IMG/VR virus record: IMGVR_UViG_3300010885_088860
Location: 1-58,532 of that record
Source: a virus
Direction: 5' to 3' (one strand)
DNA length: 58,532 nt
The translations under genes and the position numbers were made by a program. The notes under the pieces were generated by a model, which worked only from the letters and a program-made list of their open reading frames with translations, was not told the DNA's origin and made no database searches. How positions within the stretch are numbered: position 1 is the first letter of the stretch; the number at the start of each line of letters is the position of its first letter. This document shows positions 43,602-52,992 of this stretch, in pieces.

Positions 43602-46511
43602 ATGGCCAAACGCGTACTGCACGAACCCTATACCTTTAATCCCGCGACTCGCACCGTAACCATATCCAATCGCATAGTACAGCGAGAGGGTCTGCTGTTG
43701 GTTACAGACGTAAGCAGCAACACGGTGTTGTTTAACTTTGCCGACCCCAATCTTCGCACCACGGCCTATACGGTACCCTACAGCAGCAATGGCACACAGT
43801 TTGTGCTGCAGTTCAACACCTCGAGCCTGGCCACCAGCACTCCCCTGCTCATACTGATCGACGATCAAGAAGATCGGATACGACCCGCGGACAGCATGGA
43901 GGACGCCACCAACAAGATGCGCGTGGTGAATCCCCAGAGTCTGATCGACACAGACTTTGAGTACGGTCTGCAGCCCATCAAGTGGGAAAGCGTGGTTTTG
44001 GCGCAGAACATACCGGCCTATTACTATCGAGGCGGTGCCAACAGTCTGCCAATCACGGCTCTGTCGGGCGGCAACCAAAGCCCACTCAGTGAGGTCACCG
44101 TGACCACGGCAGAAGCGCACGGCCTGGTCACCAGCGATGTAGTCAATGTGATCAGCACTGAAAACTACCTGGCCGAGGGCGTGTTTGTTATTGCTCGTGT
44201 GCCCAGCACCACGCAGCTCACCTACACCAGCAACGGTGTCATCAACGGCAACATCCTGAACAGCAGCACCGCGATTCTGGGTGGCAGCACCTTTGACATC
44301 AACAACATACCGATTCGCATTCCGCACGCCGAAATCACCACGGACAACGGAGCTGGTTCACCGGGCAGTGTGATCACAGTGAACACTGTTGGCCGACACG
44401 GATTGCTGCGCGGTACTCCCTTACTGGTGAACAGCAGCACCACCACCAGTGCCAACGGGAACTACTATGTGTTCGATGTCCCCACGGCCACGAGTTTCAG
44501 ATATCGTACACCTGGCATCAGCACTGCCAGCAGCAGTGCCGTCATCAACAGCAGCAACATCGTAATCATGGTTCGGCCCGAGGCTAACTTTACACACCGA
44601 CCCAGCGATGGTGGTGTGATCATCAACACTGGCAACATTCAGGAAGGTATTCAGGCTATACGGCAAACCCGTCGTTACTTCCGTTATCAGAGCGGCAAGG
44701 GCCTGCAGATGAGCACGGGCACCAAGTTTTGCCCAAGCTATGACATCAATTCCATCACGGCAGCAACCTCGGTCTGCACCATTGTCACACAGCAAAGTCT
44801 GGGCCTTCAGAGCGGAGCAACCATTGTTGTCGAAGGCGTTGAAGTACAGCCCGGAACCACGAACACCTACAACGGTACCTTTACGGTGAACTCGGCCGTA
44901 AGCACCAGCAAGACGCTGACCTATGTGATGTCGGGCACTCCCACCGACACCAGTCCAGGCGGCTTCCCGCAACTGACCGTGAAGAACTGGCGGGGCAGCT
45001 CGGTGCGGTGCGGCATGTTTGATGCTCAAAACGGATTTTACTTTGAGTACGATGGTCAGCGCATGTATACTGTGATGCGAGAAAGCACACGGGAACTCAT
45101 GGGTACTATCCTTGCCACCAGCGGTAGCGTAAGCGTCGCTGGCACCAATACTCGGTTCAGCAAGCAGCTCACCGTTGGCGACTACGTTGTAATACGCGGC
45201 CAAAGCTATCTGGTCACAGACATCGCATCCGATACTGCCCTGAGCATTGCTCCGCACTATCGGGCAAACACGGTAAGCGGTGTGCGCATGAACCTGACTC
45301 GCAACACCCGCACGCCGCAGAGTGACTGGAACATCGACCGCTTTGACGGCACTGGCATCAGCGGTTTTAACCTGGACATCACCAAGATGCAGATGATGTA
45401 CATTGACTACACCTGGTATGGTGCAGGCTTTGTGCGATTTGGCATGCGCGATGCCTATGGCAATGTCAATTACTGCCACAAGGTTCGCAACAACAACGTC
45501 AACAACCAGGCCTATATGCGCAGCGGTAACTTGCCGGCCCGCTACGAGGTTGCCAACATTGGCCCCTATACTCGACTGTTGTCGGGTACCTCTAACACGG
45601 TAGGCGCCACGCTGTCCAGCACCACTACTGCCATGGTGGTCAAGGATGCCCAGTACTGGCCTGACTCTGGTCAGGTCATGCTACAGCAGGGCAACAACGT
45701 TGAAATCATAAGCTACACCAGCAAGGCACAGAACGCCACCATAGGTGGTTGGACGCTCTCGGGCCTGACTCGACGCGAGTTTGGTGGTAGCACCAGCAAC
45801 CTGACCTTTACTCCTGCAAGTTTTGACGGCGGGACTGGCAGCAGTCAATGCAGCATAAACTACATCACCTGCGATTGCGCTCCGCAGATTTCACACTGGG
45901 GCACCAGTGTGATCATGGATGGCGGGTTTGACGATGACCGAAGCATTGTTTTCAGCTACGCCAAGCGAGCCTCGGTAAGCATTGCCAACAACACCAGCAT
46001 TGCCGTGCTGAGCATACGCCTGGCACCCAGCGTGGACAACAGCATTACTGCTAACTTTGGTAACCGAGAAATTGTGAACCGCATGCAGTTGGTACCACGC
46101 AGTCTGGGCGTGAGCGCGGCCAGCTCTATTCAGGTCATTGGCGTGCTCAACACCACGTTCCCAGCCAGCGCATCGCAGCCAACGTTCCCCAGCAACTGGA
46201 CCACCACCAGCGTGGCCGGCAGCATTGGCGCAGGTAGCCTGGCTCAGGTCATTGACCACACCGGCAACACCACAATAGTCAGCGGTGGCGAGCAGATCTT
46301 TAGTTTCGTTACCTCGGCCGGCGCCGATAACTATGACCTAGGACAGGTGCGGGATCTGGGCAACAGCATACTGGCTGGTGATGGTAGCGTCAAGACCCCA
46401 GGTTTCCCCAACGGACCCGACATTCTGACCATTGTGCTCAGAAACACCAACGTCGGTACAGCAGTTAATGTTAGCCAGCTTCGGTTTAGCTGGACCGAAG
46501 CTCAGGCCTAA
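43602..46511 (+). CDS. Large virion structural protein (969 aa)
   Basis: The N-terminus AKRVLHEPYTFNPATRTVTI with SNRIVQREGLLLVTDVSSNT is of a type known to me in large cyanophage/pelagiphage virion proteins just before gp13. It contains repeated beta modules for transitions (VTVTTAEAHGLVTSDVVNVI at about 165 and ITVNTVGRHGLLRGTPLLVN at about 260), a central domain FRYQSGKGLQMSTGTKFCPS typical of this family, GTNTRFSKQLTVGDYVVIRG at about 505-540, and a C-terminal beta domain. Its position suggests a neck whisker or fibre protein (T4 has fibritin before gene 13), but the sequence is not fibritin. Confidence 0.75.
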   Translation: MAKRVLHEPYTFNPATRTVTISNRIVQREGLLLVTDVSSNTVLFNFADPNLRTTAYTVPYSSNGTQFVLQFNTSSLATSTPLLILIDDQEDRIRPADSMEDATNKMRVVNPQSLIDTDFEYGLQPIKWESVVLAQNIPAYYYRGGANSLPITALSGGNQSPLSEVTVTTAEAHGLVTSDVVNVISTENYLAEGVFVIARVPSTTQLTYTSNGVINGNILNSSTAILGGSTFDINNIPIRIPHAEITTDNGAGSPGSVITVNTVGRHGLLRGTPLLVNSSTTTSANGNYYVFDVPTATSFRYRTPGISTASSSAVINSSNIVIMVRPEANFTHRPSDGGVIINTGNIQEGIQAIRQTRRYFRYQSGKGLQMSTGTKFCPSYDINSITAATSVCTIVTQQSLGLQSGATIVVEGVEVQPGTTNTYNGTFTVNSAVSTSKTLTYVMSGTPTDTSPGGFPQLTVKNWRGSSVRCGMFDAQNGFYFEYDGQRMYTVMRESTRELMGTILATSGSVSVAGTNTRFSKQLTVGDYVVIRGQSYLVTDIASDTALSIAPHYRANTVSGVRMNLTRNTRTPQSDWNIDRFDGTGISGFNLDITKMQMMYIDYTWYGAGFVRFGMRDAYGNVNYCHKVRNNNVNNQAYMRSGNLPARYEVANIGPYTRLLSGTSNTVGATLSSTTTAMVVKDAQYWPDSGQVMLQQGNNVEIISYTSKAQNATIGGWTLSGLTRREFGGSTSNLTFTPASFDGGTGSSQCSINYITCDCAPQISHWGTSVIMDGGFDDDRSIVFSYAKRASVSIANNTSIAVLSIRLAPSVDNSITANFGNREIVNRMQLVPRSLGVSAASSIQVIGVLNTTFPASASQPTFPSNWTTTSVAGSIGAGSLAQVIDHTGNTTIVSGGEQIFSFVTSAGADNYDLGQVRDLGNSILAGDGSVKTPGFPNGPDILTIVLRNTNVGTAVNVSQLRFSWTEAQA

Positions 46512-46520
46512 GGAGATACC

Positions 46521-47489
46521 ATGGCTGCACCCAGTACACGCCAACAACTCATAGACTACTGTCTGCGCAAACTCGGGCATCCCGTAATTGAAATCAACGT
46601 AGACGACGACCAGCTCAGCGATCGTCTGGACGATGCTCTGCAGTATTTCCAGGACTATCACTATGACGGTGTTGAGCGGCTGTATCTGCGCACTCAGGCC
46701 ACGGCGAGCCGCATCTATCTGACCTCGAGCGTGGCCAGTAACTTTAGCCTGGGTGAGATTGTGGTGGGGCAGACCAGTGGCGCTCGCGCCACGGTATGTA
46801 ACGAACTGGCCGTGACCAGCAGCGGCACCAGCGTGTTGATCAAGGGCACCAGTGGCACCTTCAGCACCAGTGAGACCGTGGTGGGACAGAGCAGCGGGTT
46901 TAGCAGCACCGTGGCCAGGTTCACCCTGGGCATTGTAGACCAACAGTACATAGATCTGGACGACAGCATCATAGGTGTGGTGCGAGTACTGCCCTTCAGC
47001 GCCGTGAACACGGGCCAGAGCTACATGTGGGATGTTCGCTATCAGCTCAGACTCAACGACATGTTCAATCTGCTCAGCACCAGCATCATCTACTACGAAC
47101 AGGTCAAGCAGCATCTGGCCCTGCTGGACCAGCTACTGGTAGGCAGCAAGAGCTTTCGCTTCCAGCGTCACATGAATCGGCTATTCCTGGACATGAGCTG
47201 GGAAACCGATGTGGACCCGGGCGAATTCATCATCGTGGAAGCCTATAAAATTCTGGACCCCAACACCTGGACCGATGTCTACAATGATCGATTCCTGAAA
47301 CGCTACGCCACGGCCTTGATCAAGCAGCAATGGGGTAATAACCTGAAGAAGTTTGAGGGCATACAGATGCCCGGCGGCGTCACCCTGAACGGTCAGCGAA
47401 TCTTCGACGAGGCTGTGGTGGAGCTAGAACAGCTCGAAGTAGAGATGCGAGACACCTATGTAGAGCCACCCAACTTCTTCATGGGGTAG
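46521..47489 (+). CDS. 13: Neck protein gp13-like (322 aa)
   Basis: gp13 and gp14 form the neck collar that seals the packaged head. The match is clear: STRQQLIDYCLRKLGHPVIE, INVDDDQLSDRLDDALQYFQ, then MWDVRYQLRLNDMFNLLSTS, EQVKQHLALLDQLL, FRFQRHMNRLFLDMSWETDV and DRFLKRYATALIKQQWGNNL. Residues about 65-135 hold an insert with twin FSLGEIVVGQTSGARATV / FSTSETVVGQSSGFSSTV repeats that T4 gp13 (309) does not have at this place. AAGGAG is 7 bases before the ATG. Confidence 0.93.
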   Translation: MAAPSTRQQLIDYCLRKLGHPVIEINVDDDQLSDRLDDALQYFQDYHYDGVERLYLRTQATASRIYLTSSVASNFSLGEIVVGQTSGARATVCNELAVTSSGTSVLIKGTSGTFSTSETVVGQSSGFSSTVARFTLGIVDQQYIDLDDSIIGVVRVLPFSAVNTGQSYMWDVRYQLRLNDMFNLLSTSIIYYEQVKQHLALLDQLLVGSKSFRFQRHMNRLFLDMSWETDVDPGEFIIVEAYKILDPNTWTDVYNDRFLKRYATALIKQQWGNNLKKFEGIQMPGGVTLNGQRIFDEAVVELEQLEVEMRDTYVEPPNFFMG

Positions 47490-47492
47490 ACC

Positions 47493-48266
47493 TTGGCCAC
47501 GAACTTTTACTTTCAGAGCGGCGTACCAGGCGGACGCACCAGCGAACAGCGACTGGTAGAGGGGCTGATCATGGAAAGTATCCGGATCTATGGGTTCGAC
47601 ATCTACTATCTGCCCCGCACTCAGGTCAATACCGACACCCTGTTTCTGGATGACACTGTGTCCAGATTCGAAAATGCCATACCCCTGGAAGCCTATCTGG
47701 AGAACGTCGATGGCTTCGGCGGTGATGGTGAACTCATGAGCAAGTTTGGTATCGAAATCAAGGATACTGCTACCTTTGTTGTGGCGCGTAGTCGCTGGGA
47801 AGATGTCGTGGCCCTGGGACGCACAGATACATTGGTGTTGCCGGGCCGACCAGCCGAAGGCGATTTACTGTATCTACCTCTGACTCGCAGCTACCTGGAA
47901 ATTAAACGCGTAGAAGCACAGGACCCGTTCTATCAGTTGGGTAAGCTCTACGTCTACAAACTGCAGTGTGAACTCTGGCAATACAGCAGCGAGGAACTCA
48001 ACACCGATGTTGGTGAAATCGATAGCCTGGAGAACCAATTTGGGCTAAGCATCAACAACTATGAGCTACTACTGGAGAATGGTGGCCGACTGATCCTGGA
48101 CACCAAAGATGTATTGACCGAGGACGCCGGCATGCTACTGACCGAAGGCTGGACACTGGAAGCGCAGGACCTCATAGCCGACAACGCAGATTTTACACTT
48201 GAGGCTCTGGACATTCTGGACTTCACGGAAATCAATCCTTTTGGTGAGGTCATAAGAAATGTTTGA
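47493..48266 (+). CDS. 14: Neck protein gp14-like (257 aa)
   Basis: The product reads ATNFYFQSGVPGGRTSEQRL, VEGLIMESIRIYGFDIYYLP and then DDTVSRFENAIPLEAYLENV and MSKFGIEIKDTATFVVARSR, the gp14 signature. Length equals T4 gp14 (256). The start is TTG at 47493, 3 bases after the gp13 stop; no ATG is available. Its last 8 bases overlap gp15. The C-terminal 50 residues are rich in Leu/Glu/Asp repeats (LILDTKDVLTEDAGMLLTEG). Confidence 0.93.
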   Translation: MATNFYFQSGVPGGRTSEQRLVEGLIMESIRIYGFDIYYLPRTQVNTDTLFLDDTVSRFENAIPLEAYLENVDGFGGDGELMSKFGIEIKDTATFVVARSRWEDVVALGRTDTLVLPGRPAEGDLLYLPLTRSYLEIKRVEAQDPFYQLGKLYVYKLQCELWQYSSEELNTDVGEIDSLENQFGLSINNYELLLENGGRLILDTKDVLTEDAGMLLTEGWTLEAQDLIADNADFTLEALDILDFTEINPFGEVIRNV

Positions 48267-49017
48267 CGGCAAGGTCTGGTATCATGGCATCACTCGCAAG
48301 GCCATAGTTGCCTTTGGTGTGATGTTCAACAACATAAATGTACGACGCCGCGACAACAACGGCAACATCGTGCAGACTCTGCGAGTACCCTTGGCCTACG
48401 CGCCCAAGAATAAAATGCTGACTCGCATCCAGCAGATCCCGGATCCGGGGGTGGAACTCATCGAGGTGCAGCTGCCACGTCTGAGTTTCGAAGTCATAGC
48501 CTACGAATACGATGGCGCTCGTAAAATCAACCTAATGAACCAGGTTCGTAGCGTGGTCAGTGAGACCGAGGCCAAGCGCATCTACGGACCCGTGCCCTAC
48601 AACCTTACCGTGAACCTGTATGCCTATGTGAAAAACCAGGACGATGGTCTGCAGCTGTTCGAACAGATTGTGCCGGCCTTCAATCCGGACTTCAGCGTCA
48701 CGGTAAAGTACATACCCGACATGGGCATCAAGCATGACCTGCCCATAATCCTGAACAGCGTGACCTACGAAGATGACTACGAAGGTGCCGTGGCAGATCA
48801 CCGTATCATAACCTGGACCTATACCTTTACACTCAAGCTCTACTACTACGGTCCCATGGAGCGGCAGGACATTATTCGTACTGCCATTACCAACATCTTC
48901 AATGATCCGAATCTGGAACAACGCATAAATAACTACACAGTTTCGACCGATCCTGGCGATGCTACACCGCAGGGCGACTACAGATTCATAGAAACATTCC
49001 AGGACTATAATTTCTAA
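48259..49017 (+). CDS. 15: Tail sheath stabiliser / tail terminator gp15-like (252 aa)
   Basis: gp15 forms the hexameric cap on the finished tail to which the neck binds. Diagnostic segments are VWYHGITRKAIVAFGVMFNN, LAYAPKNKMLTRIQQIPDPG, LPRLSFEVIAYEYDGARKIN and YGPVPYNLTVNLYAYVKNQD followed by LFEQIVPAFNPDFSVTVKYI. Length is close to T4 gp15 (272). The gene overlaps gp14 by 8 bases and carries a late-promoter motif near its end. Confidence 0.94.
   Translation: MFDGKVWYHGITRKAIVAFGVMFNNINVRRRDNNGNIVQTLRVPLAYAPKNKMLTRIQQIPDPGVELIEVQLPRLSFEVIAYEYDGARKINLMNQVRSVVSETEAKRIYGPVPYNLTVNLYAYVKNQDDGLQLFEQIVPAFNPDFSVTVKYIPDMGIKHDLPIILNSVTYEDDYEGAVADHRIITWTYTFTLKLYYYGPMERQDIIRTAITNIFNDPNLEQRINNYTVSTDPGDATPQGDYRFIETFQDYNF
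48924..48931 (+). promoter_or_regulatory. T4-type late promoter CATAAATA
   Basis: CATAAATAACTAC lies within gp15, 98 bases before the 49030 gene. It has the same ATAAATAAC core as most late promoters here. Confidence 0.5.
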
Positions 49018-49029
49018 CAGGACATCATC

Positions 49030-50844
49030 ATGCCGTATCAACCCCTAGGGCTGGGAACACCCAACAACAACGACGGTGATAGCCTCTATGCCGGCGGCGT
49101 CAAGATTAACAGCAACTTTGCTGAAATCTATGCGGCGCTGGCTGGATCGAGTTCAGGCACCATCAAGGTTGCCACGGGCACGACACCCACCACGGCCTCG
49201 AGTCTGATCTGGAGTGTCTCACAGCAGAAATTCATTCCCGTGATTGCTGATAGCATACGAGCCACGGGCACCTCGGCCACGAATACATTCTTCATCACCA
49301 ATGCCGCGGGCCTGGCGGGCAATGGCGTCAATGATTTGAGCAGCAATGCCAACATCGCAGTGCTGCAACTAGAAAGTCGCAACATGTTTTTCGTGCATAG
49401 CCGGTTCAACACCAGTACCGCCACGACCCGAGGTACCCTGGACGTCAACCTGGGCAATGCCAACGTCACCAGTCTCAGTGTCTACACCACGGGCGTCACC
49501 GTACGGGGTCTGCGCGGCGTCGAAGTTTTCAGGGCCGCGGGCGAAGACAGTGCCACCTACACCAAGATGCTGGACACAACCAGCACAGCCACAGGCCTGA
49601 CCCTGTATCAGACTCCGGTCATCGATTTACCCAGCAACACCGCAGCGGTTCGCAACGGATCCGACAGCAGCAATGCCATTGCACACACGGGCTTTGTCAA
49701 GGTCAATGTTGCAGAACGAGCCCTGAGCTCAACGCAGATTACGGCGCGGCGCGGTCTGGTGGCCACGGGCAGTTCGCTGACCACGAGCTGGGCCGTGAAC
49801 ATCGACGGCATCTACCACCCCAAACACATTGAGGGGCTGATCTACAGCTACAACACAGTTGTCAACAAGATCACCCTGGTCACGGGCGCGGCCTCACACT
49901 GGAGCTACAGCACCAGCGGTGTTGCTGGCATCGACGGTACCAGTGCCATTGCCATAGTGGCCAGCTATACGCCCATCATTCGTACCTTTGCCACAGGCTG
50001 GACACCGGAATACAACTCCGCTGGCTCAACACCTGCGCTTATTGATGCCAGTATCTCGGCCAACACCTGGTACTATCTGTACTATCTGGGCGCACTGGCG
50101 CAGCATACCGTGGGCTCGCAGACCTTCTATCCAGGCAGCAGCAACGTAGTAATCAGCAGCAACCGAGACATTGCATCCGTAAACTCGCAGCTCAACGCCG
50201 CGGGCTATGGTGCGCAATGGGCTGTCTGTCGGCGTCTGGGTCCGGTGCGCAGCAACAGTGCCGGCACGGGCCTGGTGGCCTTCAACGTCAAACGCATTGA
50301 CCACGGTGGTTTTGAATTCTACTGGGGCCTGCAGCCCAACGGCAGCGGTGCCAGCGGCGGCGCCGACACCAGCTATACGCTGACCATCAACACAGCCGCA
50401 CAGCTCAAGGTTGTGGGCAGTGCTGCAACCTTTACCCTGCAGGACTACAACAGTGCGGTTCTGACCACGGTTCCGCCGCTGCCTGGTATTACTGCACACC
50501 TCACACTTAGACATCGCAACGCGGGTAACCTTCCCGAACTGCGTTTGTTTGGCGAAAGCTGGACCGTAAACAGCAGCATCAGCGCGCTGAATCCCCCGTT
50601 CGAGGTAGTGCGCAGTACCACCACGGGTATTACCTGTCTGCACAACATACAGCTGCCCATGAGCCCCGACGGCTGTTATATTCCCGATGGTGAATATGGT
50701 GGCGCTGGTATTCTGCGAGTCACCACCAGCACGGGACTGATTTTGCGCTACATCTTCCAGAATCCTACCGAAGAAGGCAACAAGGCTCTGACCACCAGTG
50801 CATTGCTGCAGATCATTACCACGGGGTTCAGAATTGCAAGATAA
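49030..50844 (+). CDS. Fibre-like structural protein (604 aa)
   Basis: Residues 1-40 (YQPLGLGTPNNNDGDSLYAG then GVKINSNFAEIYAALAG) are the N-terminal motif of phage fibre and attachment proteins. The rest is Ser/Thr/Ala-rich beta sequence, with a middle segment of a fibre shaft type and a C-terminal globular part (GCYIPDGEYGGAGILRVTTS). It sits between gp15 and the terminase genes, where T4 has nothing. It may be a head- or neck-linked fibre. The end overlaps gp16 by 11 bases. Confidence 0.72.
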   Translation: MPYQPLGLGTPNNNDGDSLYAGGVKINSNFAEIYAALAGSSSGTIKVATGTTPTTASSLIWSVSQQKFIPVIADSIRATGTSATNTFFITNAAGLAGNGVNDLSSNANIAVLQLESRNMFFVHSRFNTSTATTRGTLDVNLGNANVTSLSVYTTGVTVRGLRGVEVFRAAGEDSATYTKMLDTTSTATGLTLYQTPVIDLPSNTAAVRNGSDSSNAIAHTGFVKVNVAERALSSTQITARRGLVATGSSLTTSWAVNIDGIYHPKHIEGLIYSYNTVVNKITLVTGAASHWSYSTSGVAGIDGTSAIAIVASYTPIIRTFATGWTPEYNSAGSTPALIDASISANTWYYLYYLGALAQHTVGSQTFYPGSSNVVISSNRDIASVNSQLNAAGYGAQWAVCRRLGPVRSNSAGTGLVAFNVKRIDHGGFEFYWGLQPNGSGASGGADTSYTLTINTAAQLKVVGSAATFTLQDYNSAVLTTVPPLPGITAHLTLRHRNAGNLPELRLFGESWTVNSSISALNPPFEVVRSTTTGITCLHNIQLPMSPDGCYIPDGEYGGAGILRVTTSTGLILRYIFQNPTEEGNKALTTSALLQIITTGFRIAR

Positions 50845-51262
50845 ACACGTGTTTGCTGCGCTGGATGCCAAGTTTGGGTCTGAGCCCACGCAGCTGCCTG
50901 CTGTACCGCAGCCCGAGGAGCTCGTGGACGACGACTTTGAACAGGCTCGTGGCGCACTCAAACGCATGATTAGTCGGGGCGAACAGGCCGTAGAGGAAAT
51001 CATCAACATTGCCCGGCAAAGCGACCACCCCCGGGCCTTTGAGGTCACGGGCCAGCTTATCAACACCGTGGCCAACACCGCCAAGGACCTGCTGGCCCTG
51101 CAAAAGGCTCGCCGCGACCTAGTGCAGGCCTCGGCGCCGACACCGCAGCAGATTGGTACACAAAACAACATTGTTTTTACAGGCAGTACCCAAGAGCTGC
51201 TGAGCGCGCTAAAGAATGAACATACCATTGATCACGAAACGCCTGACTCGAGCCAGCTATAA
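50834..51262 (+). CDS. 16: Small terminase subunit gp16-like (142 aa)
   Basis: gp16 recognises DNA ends and stimulates the packaging motor. The central part DDDFEQARGALKRMISRGEQ, AVEEIINIARQSDHPRAFEV and TGQLINTVANTAKDLLALQK is the helical oligomerisation core typical of gp16, followed by a short beta/loop tail (NNIVFTGSTQELLSALK). T4 gp16 has 164 residues. No ATG fits; TTG 50834 (LQDKHVFAALDAKFG) is the likely start and GTG 50849 the alternative. It overlaps both neighbours, including gp17 by 47 bases. Confidence 0.88.
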   Translation: MQDKHVFAALDAKFGSEPTQLPAVPQPEELVDDDFEQARGALKRMISRGEQAVEEIINIARQSDHPRAFEVTGQLINTVANTAKDLLALQKARRDLVQASAPTPQQIGTQNNIVFTGSTQELLSALKNEHTIDHETPDSSQL

Positions 51263-52916
51263 CGGCAACACCCGGCTCAAACAGCTGGGATTCAGCATTG
51301 ACTATACTCCTGAGCAAATACAGGAGATTGTTCGCTGCAGTCAGGACCCCATCTACTTCATAGAAAGCTACTGTCGCATTGTAAGCCTGGATCGAGGTCT
51401 GGTGCCCTTCAAGCTCTATGATTGTCAGAAGGAAAAAGTACTGACCATCATCGAGAACCGCAAGGTTATACTCATGGAGGGGCGGCAGCAGGGCAAGACC
51501 ATTACGTCAGCAGCCTGCATACTCTGGTACACGTTGTTCCAGGACAACAAGACCGTGGCCATCTTGGCCAACAAGGCCGCGGCAGCGCGGGAAGTACTGA
51601 GTCGCTATCAGGGCATGTACGAAAACCTGCCGCTGTGGATGCAGCAGGGAGTCAAAGAATGGAACAAGGGTAGTCTGGAACTGGAGAACGGTAGCAAGGT
51701 GTTCTGCGCAGCCACTAGCCAGAGCGGTATTCGGGGCAAGTCCGTAAACTGGTTGTACATCGACGAAGCCGCCATCATACCCAACAACATAGCCGAAGAG
51801 TTTTTCACCAGTACCTATCCTACCATCATGGCCGGTGAGACCACCAAGGTGCTGCTAAGCTCTACGCCCATGGGCTACAATCACTTCTGGAAGTTCTGGA
51901 ACGACGCCGAGCAGGGCATCAATGACTTTGTGCGCCTGTACATATCCTATGACCGCATCCCAGGACGTGACAGTCGCTGGGCGCAGGAACAAAAGGCCAT
52001 CTTGGGTGAGGTCAAGTTTGCTCAGGAAGTACTGTGCAGTTTTCTGGGATCCAGCTACACCTTGCTCGACGCCGACACGCTGAGCCGTCTCAGTCCTCGC
52101 AGCTACATGTACAGCAAGGACGGGCTCGATGTGCTGGCTGAACCAGTACGAGCCATGCAGGGCGCTGACGGCAAAGAGGTCACCGCCGGGCACAGCTACA
52201 TCGTGGTGGTGGATACAGCTCGGGGTGTGGGTGGTGACTATAGCGCCTTTGTAGTCGTGGACATTAGCACCAACCCCTATGAAGTCGTGGCCAAGTTTCG
52301 AGACAATCGCATCGCGCCCTTGCTTTACCCGAGCGTGGTGCACACCGTGGCTCGCAACTACAACAATGCCTGGGTGTTGGTGGAAATCAATGACAATGGT
52401 CAGCAGATTGCCGACATTCTGCATGGCGAACTTGAGTATGAAAATCTGCTGTTTGTGAATCGCAATGCTCGGCAAGGGCAGATCATCAACGGCGGGTTCG
52501 GCGGTGGTACTACAGTGCCGGGCGTGCGCACCGACAAAAAGGTCAAGCGCGTGGGCTGTACTCAGCTTAAGACTCTGGTGGAAAACCAGCGGCTCCTGAT
52601 ACAGGACCGAGACATCATCAGTGAGTTCAGCACCTTTATTGAAACCAAGGGCAGCTATGCTGCCGACGAAGGCTACCATGACGACCTAGTCATGACCCTG
52701 GTGCTGTTTGGATGGTTAACTACTAACCCGTATTTCAAGGATCTACACGATGTCAATCTGCGAGAGAGCCTGTTTGCCAATCGCATTCAGCAGATTGAAG
52801 ATGAACTAACGCCGTTTGGCTTCATCGAAGATGGTCGAGAAGATGAAACACAACGCTACATCCTCGAGGATGGAGATCTATGGACCGTTGAACCACGGGG
52901 TCGCAACTGGCTCTAG
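51216..52916 (+). CDS. 17: Large terminase subunit gp17-like packaging ATPase/nuclease (566 aa)
   Basis: gp17 pumps DNA into the prohead and cuts it. The ATPase domain has Walker A GRQQGKT (Lys94), an ILWYTLFQDNKTVAILANKA segment, Walker B WLYIDEAA (Asp183, Glu184) and the coupling motif LLSSTPMG. The nuclease domain has VVVDTARGVGGDYSAFVVVD (Asp333), VLVEINDNGQQIADIL and DEGYHDDLVMTL with the acidic residues of an RNase H-like site. Length is close to T4 gp17 (610). A headful-type packaging mechanism follows from the family. Confidence 0.97.
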   Translation: MNIPLITKRLTRASYNGNTRLKQLGFSIDYTPEQIQEIVRCSQDPIYFIESYCRIVSLDRGLVPFKLYDCQKEKVLTIIENRKVILMEGRQQGKTITSAACILWYTLFQDNKTVAILANKAAAAREVLSRYQGMYENLPLWMQQGVKEWNKGSLELENGSKVFCAATSQSGIRGKSVNWLYIDEAAIIPNNIAEEFFTSTYPTIMAGETTKVLLSSTPMGYNHFWKFWNDAEQGINDFVRLYISYDRIPGRDSRWAQEQKAILGEVKFAQEVLCSFLGSSYTLLDADTLSRLSPRSYMYSKDGLDVLAEPVRAMQGADGKEVTAGHSYIVVVDTARGVGGDYSAFVVVDISTNPYEVVAKFRDNRIAPLLYPSVVHTVARNYNNAWVLVEINDNGQQIADILHGELEYENLLFVNRNARQGQIINGGFGGGTTVPGVRTDKKVKRVGCTQLKTLVENQRLLIQDRDIISEFSTFIETKGSYAADEGYHDDLVMTLVLFGWLTTNPYFKDLHDVNLRESLFANRIQQIEDELTPFGFIEDGREDETQRYILEDGDLWTVEPRGRNWL

Positions 52917-52927
52917 TTCTGGTTACT

Positions 52928-52935
52928 TATAAATA
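52928..52935 (+). promoter_or_regulatory. T4-type late promoter TATAAATA (perfect)
   Basis: Perfect TATAAATA between gp17 and gp18, 57 bases before the sheath start codon. It fits the need for hundreds of sheath copies per virion. Confidence 0.8.
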
Positions 52936-52992
52936 TCGGAACCAACGAATCTGATTGTGCGTCAGTGAATGGTCTAATACAAGGAGAATAAC

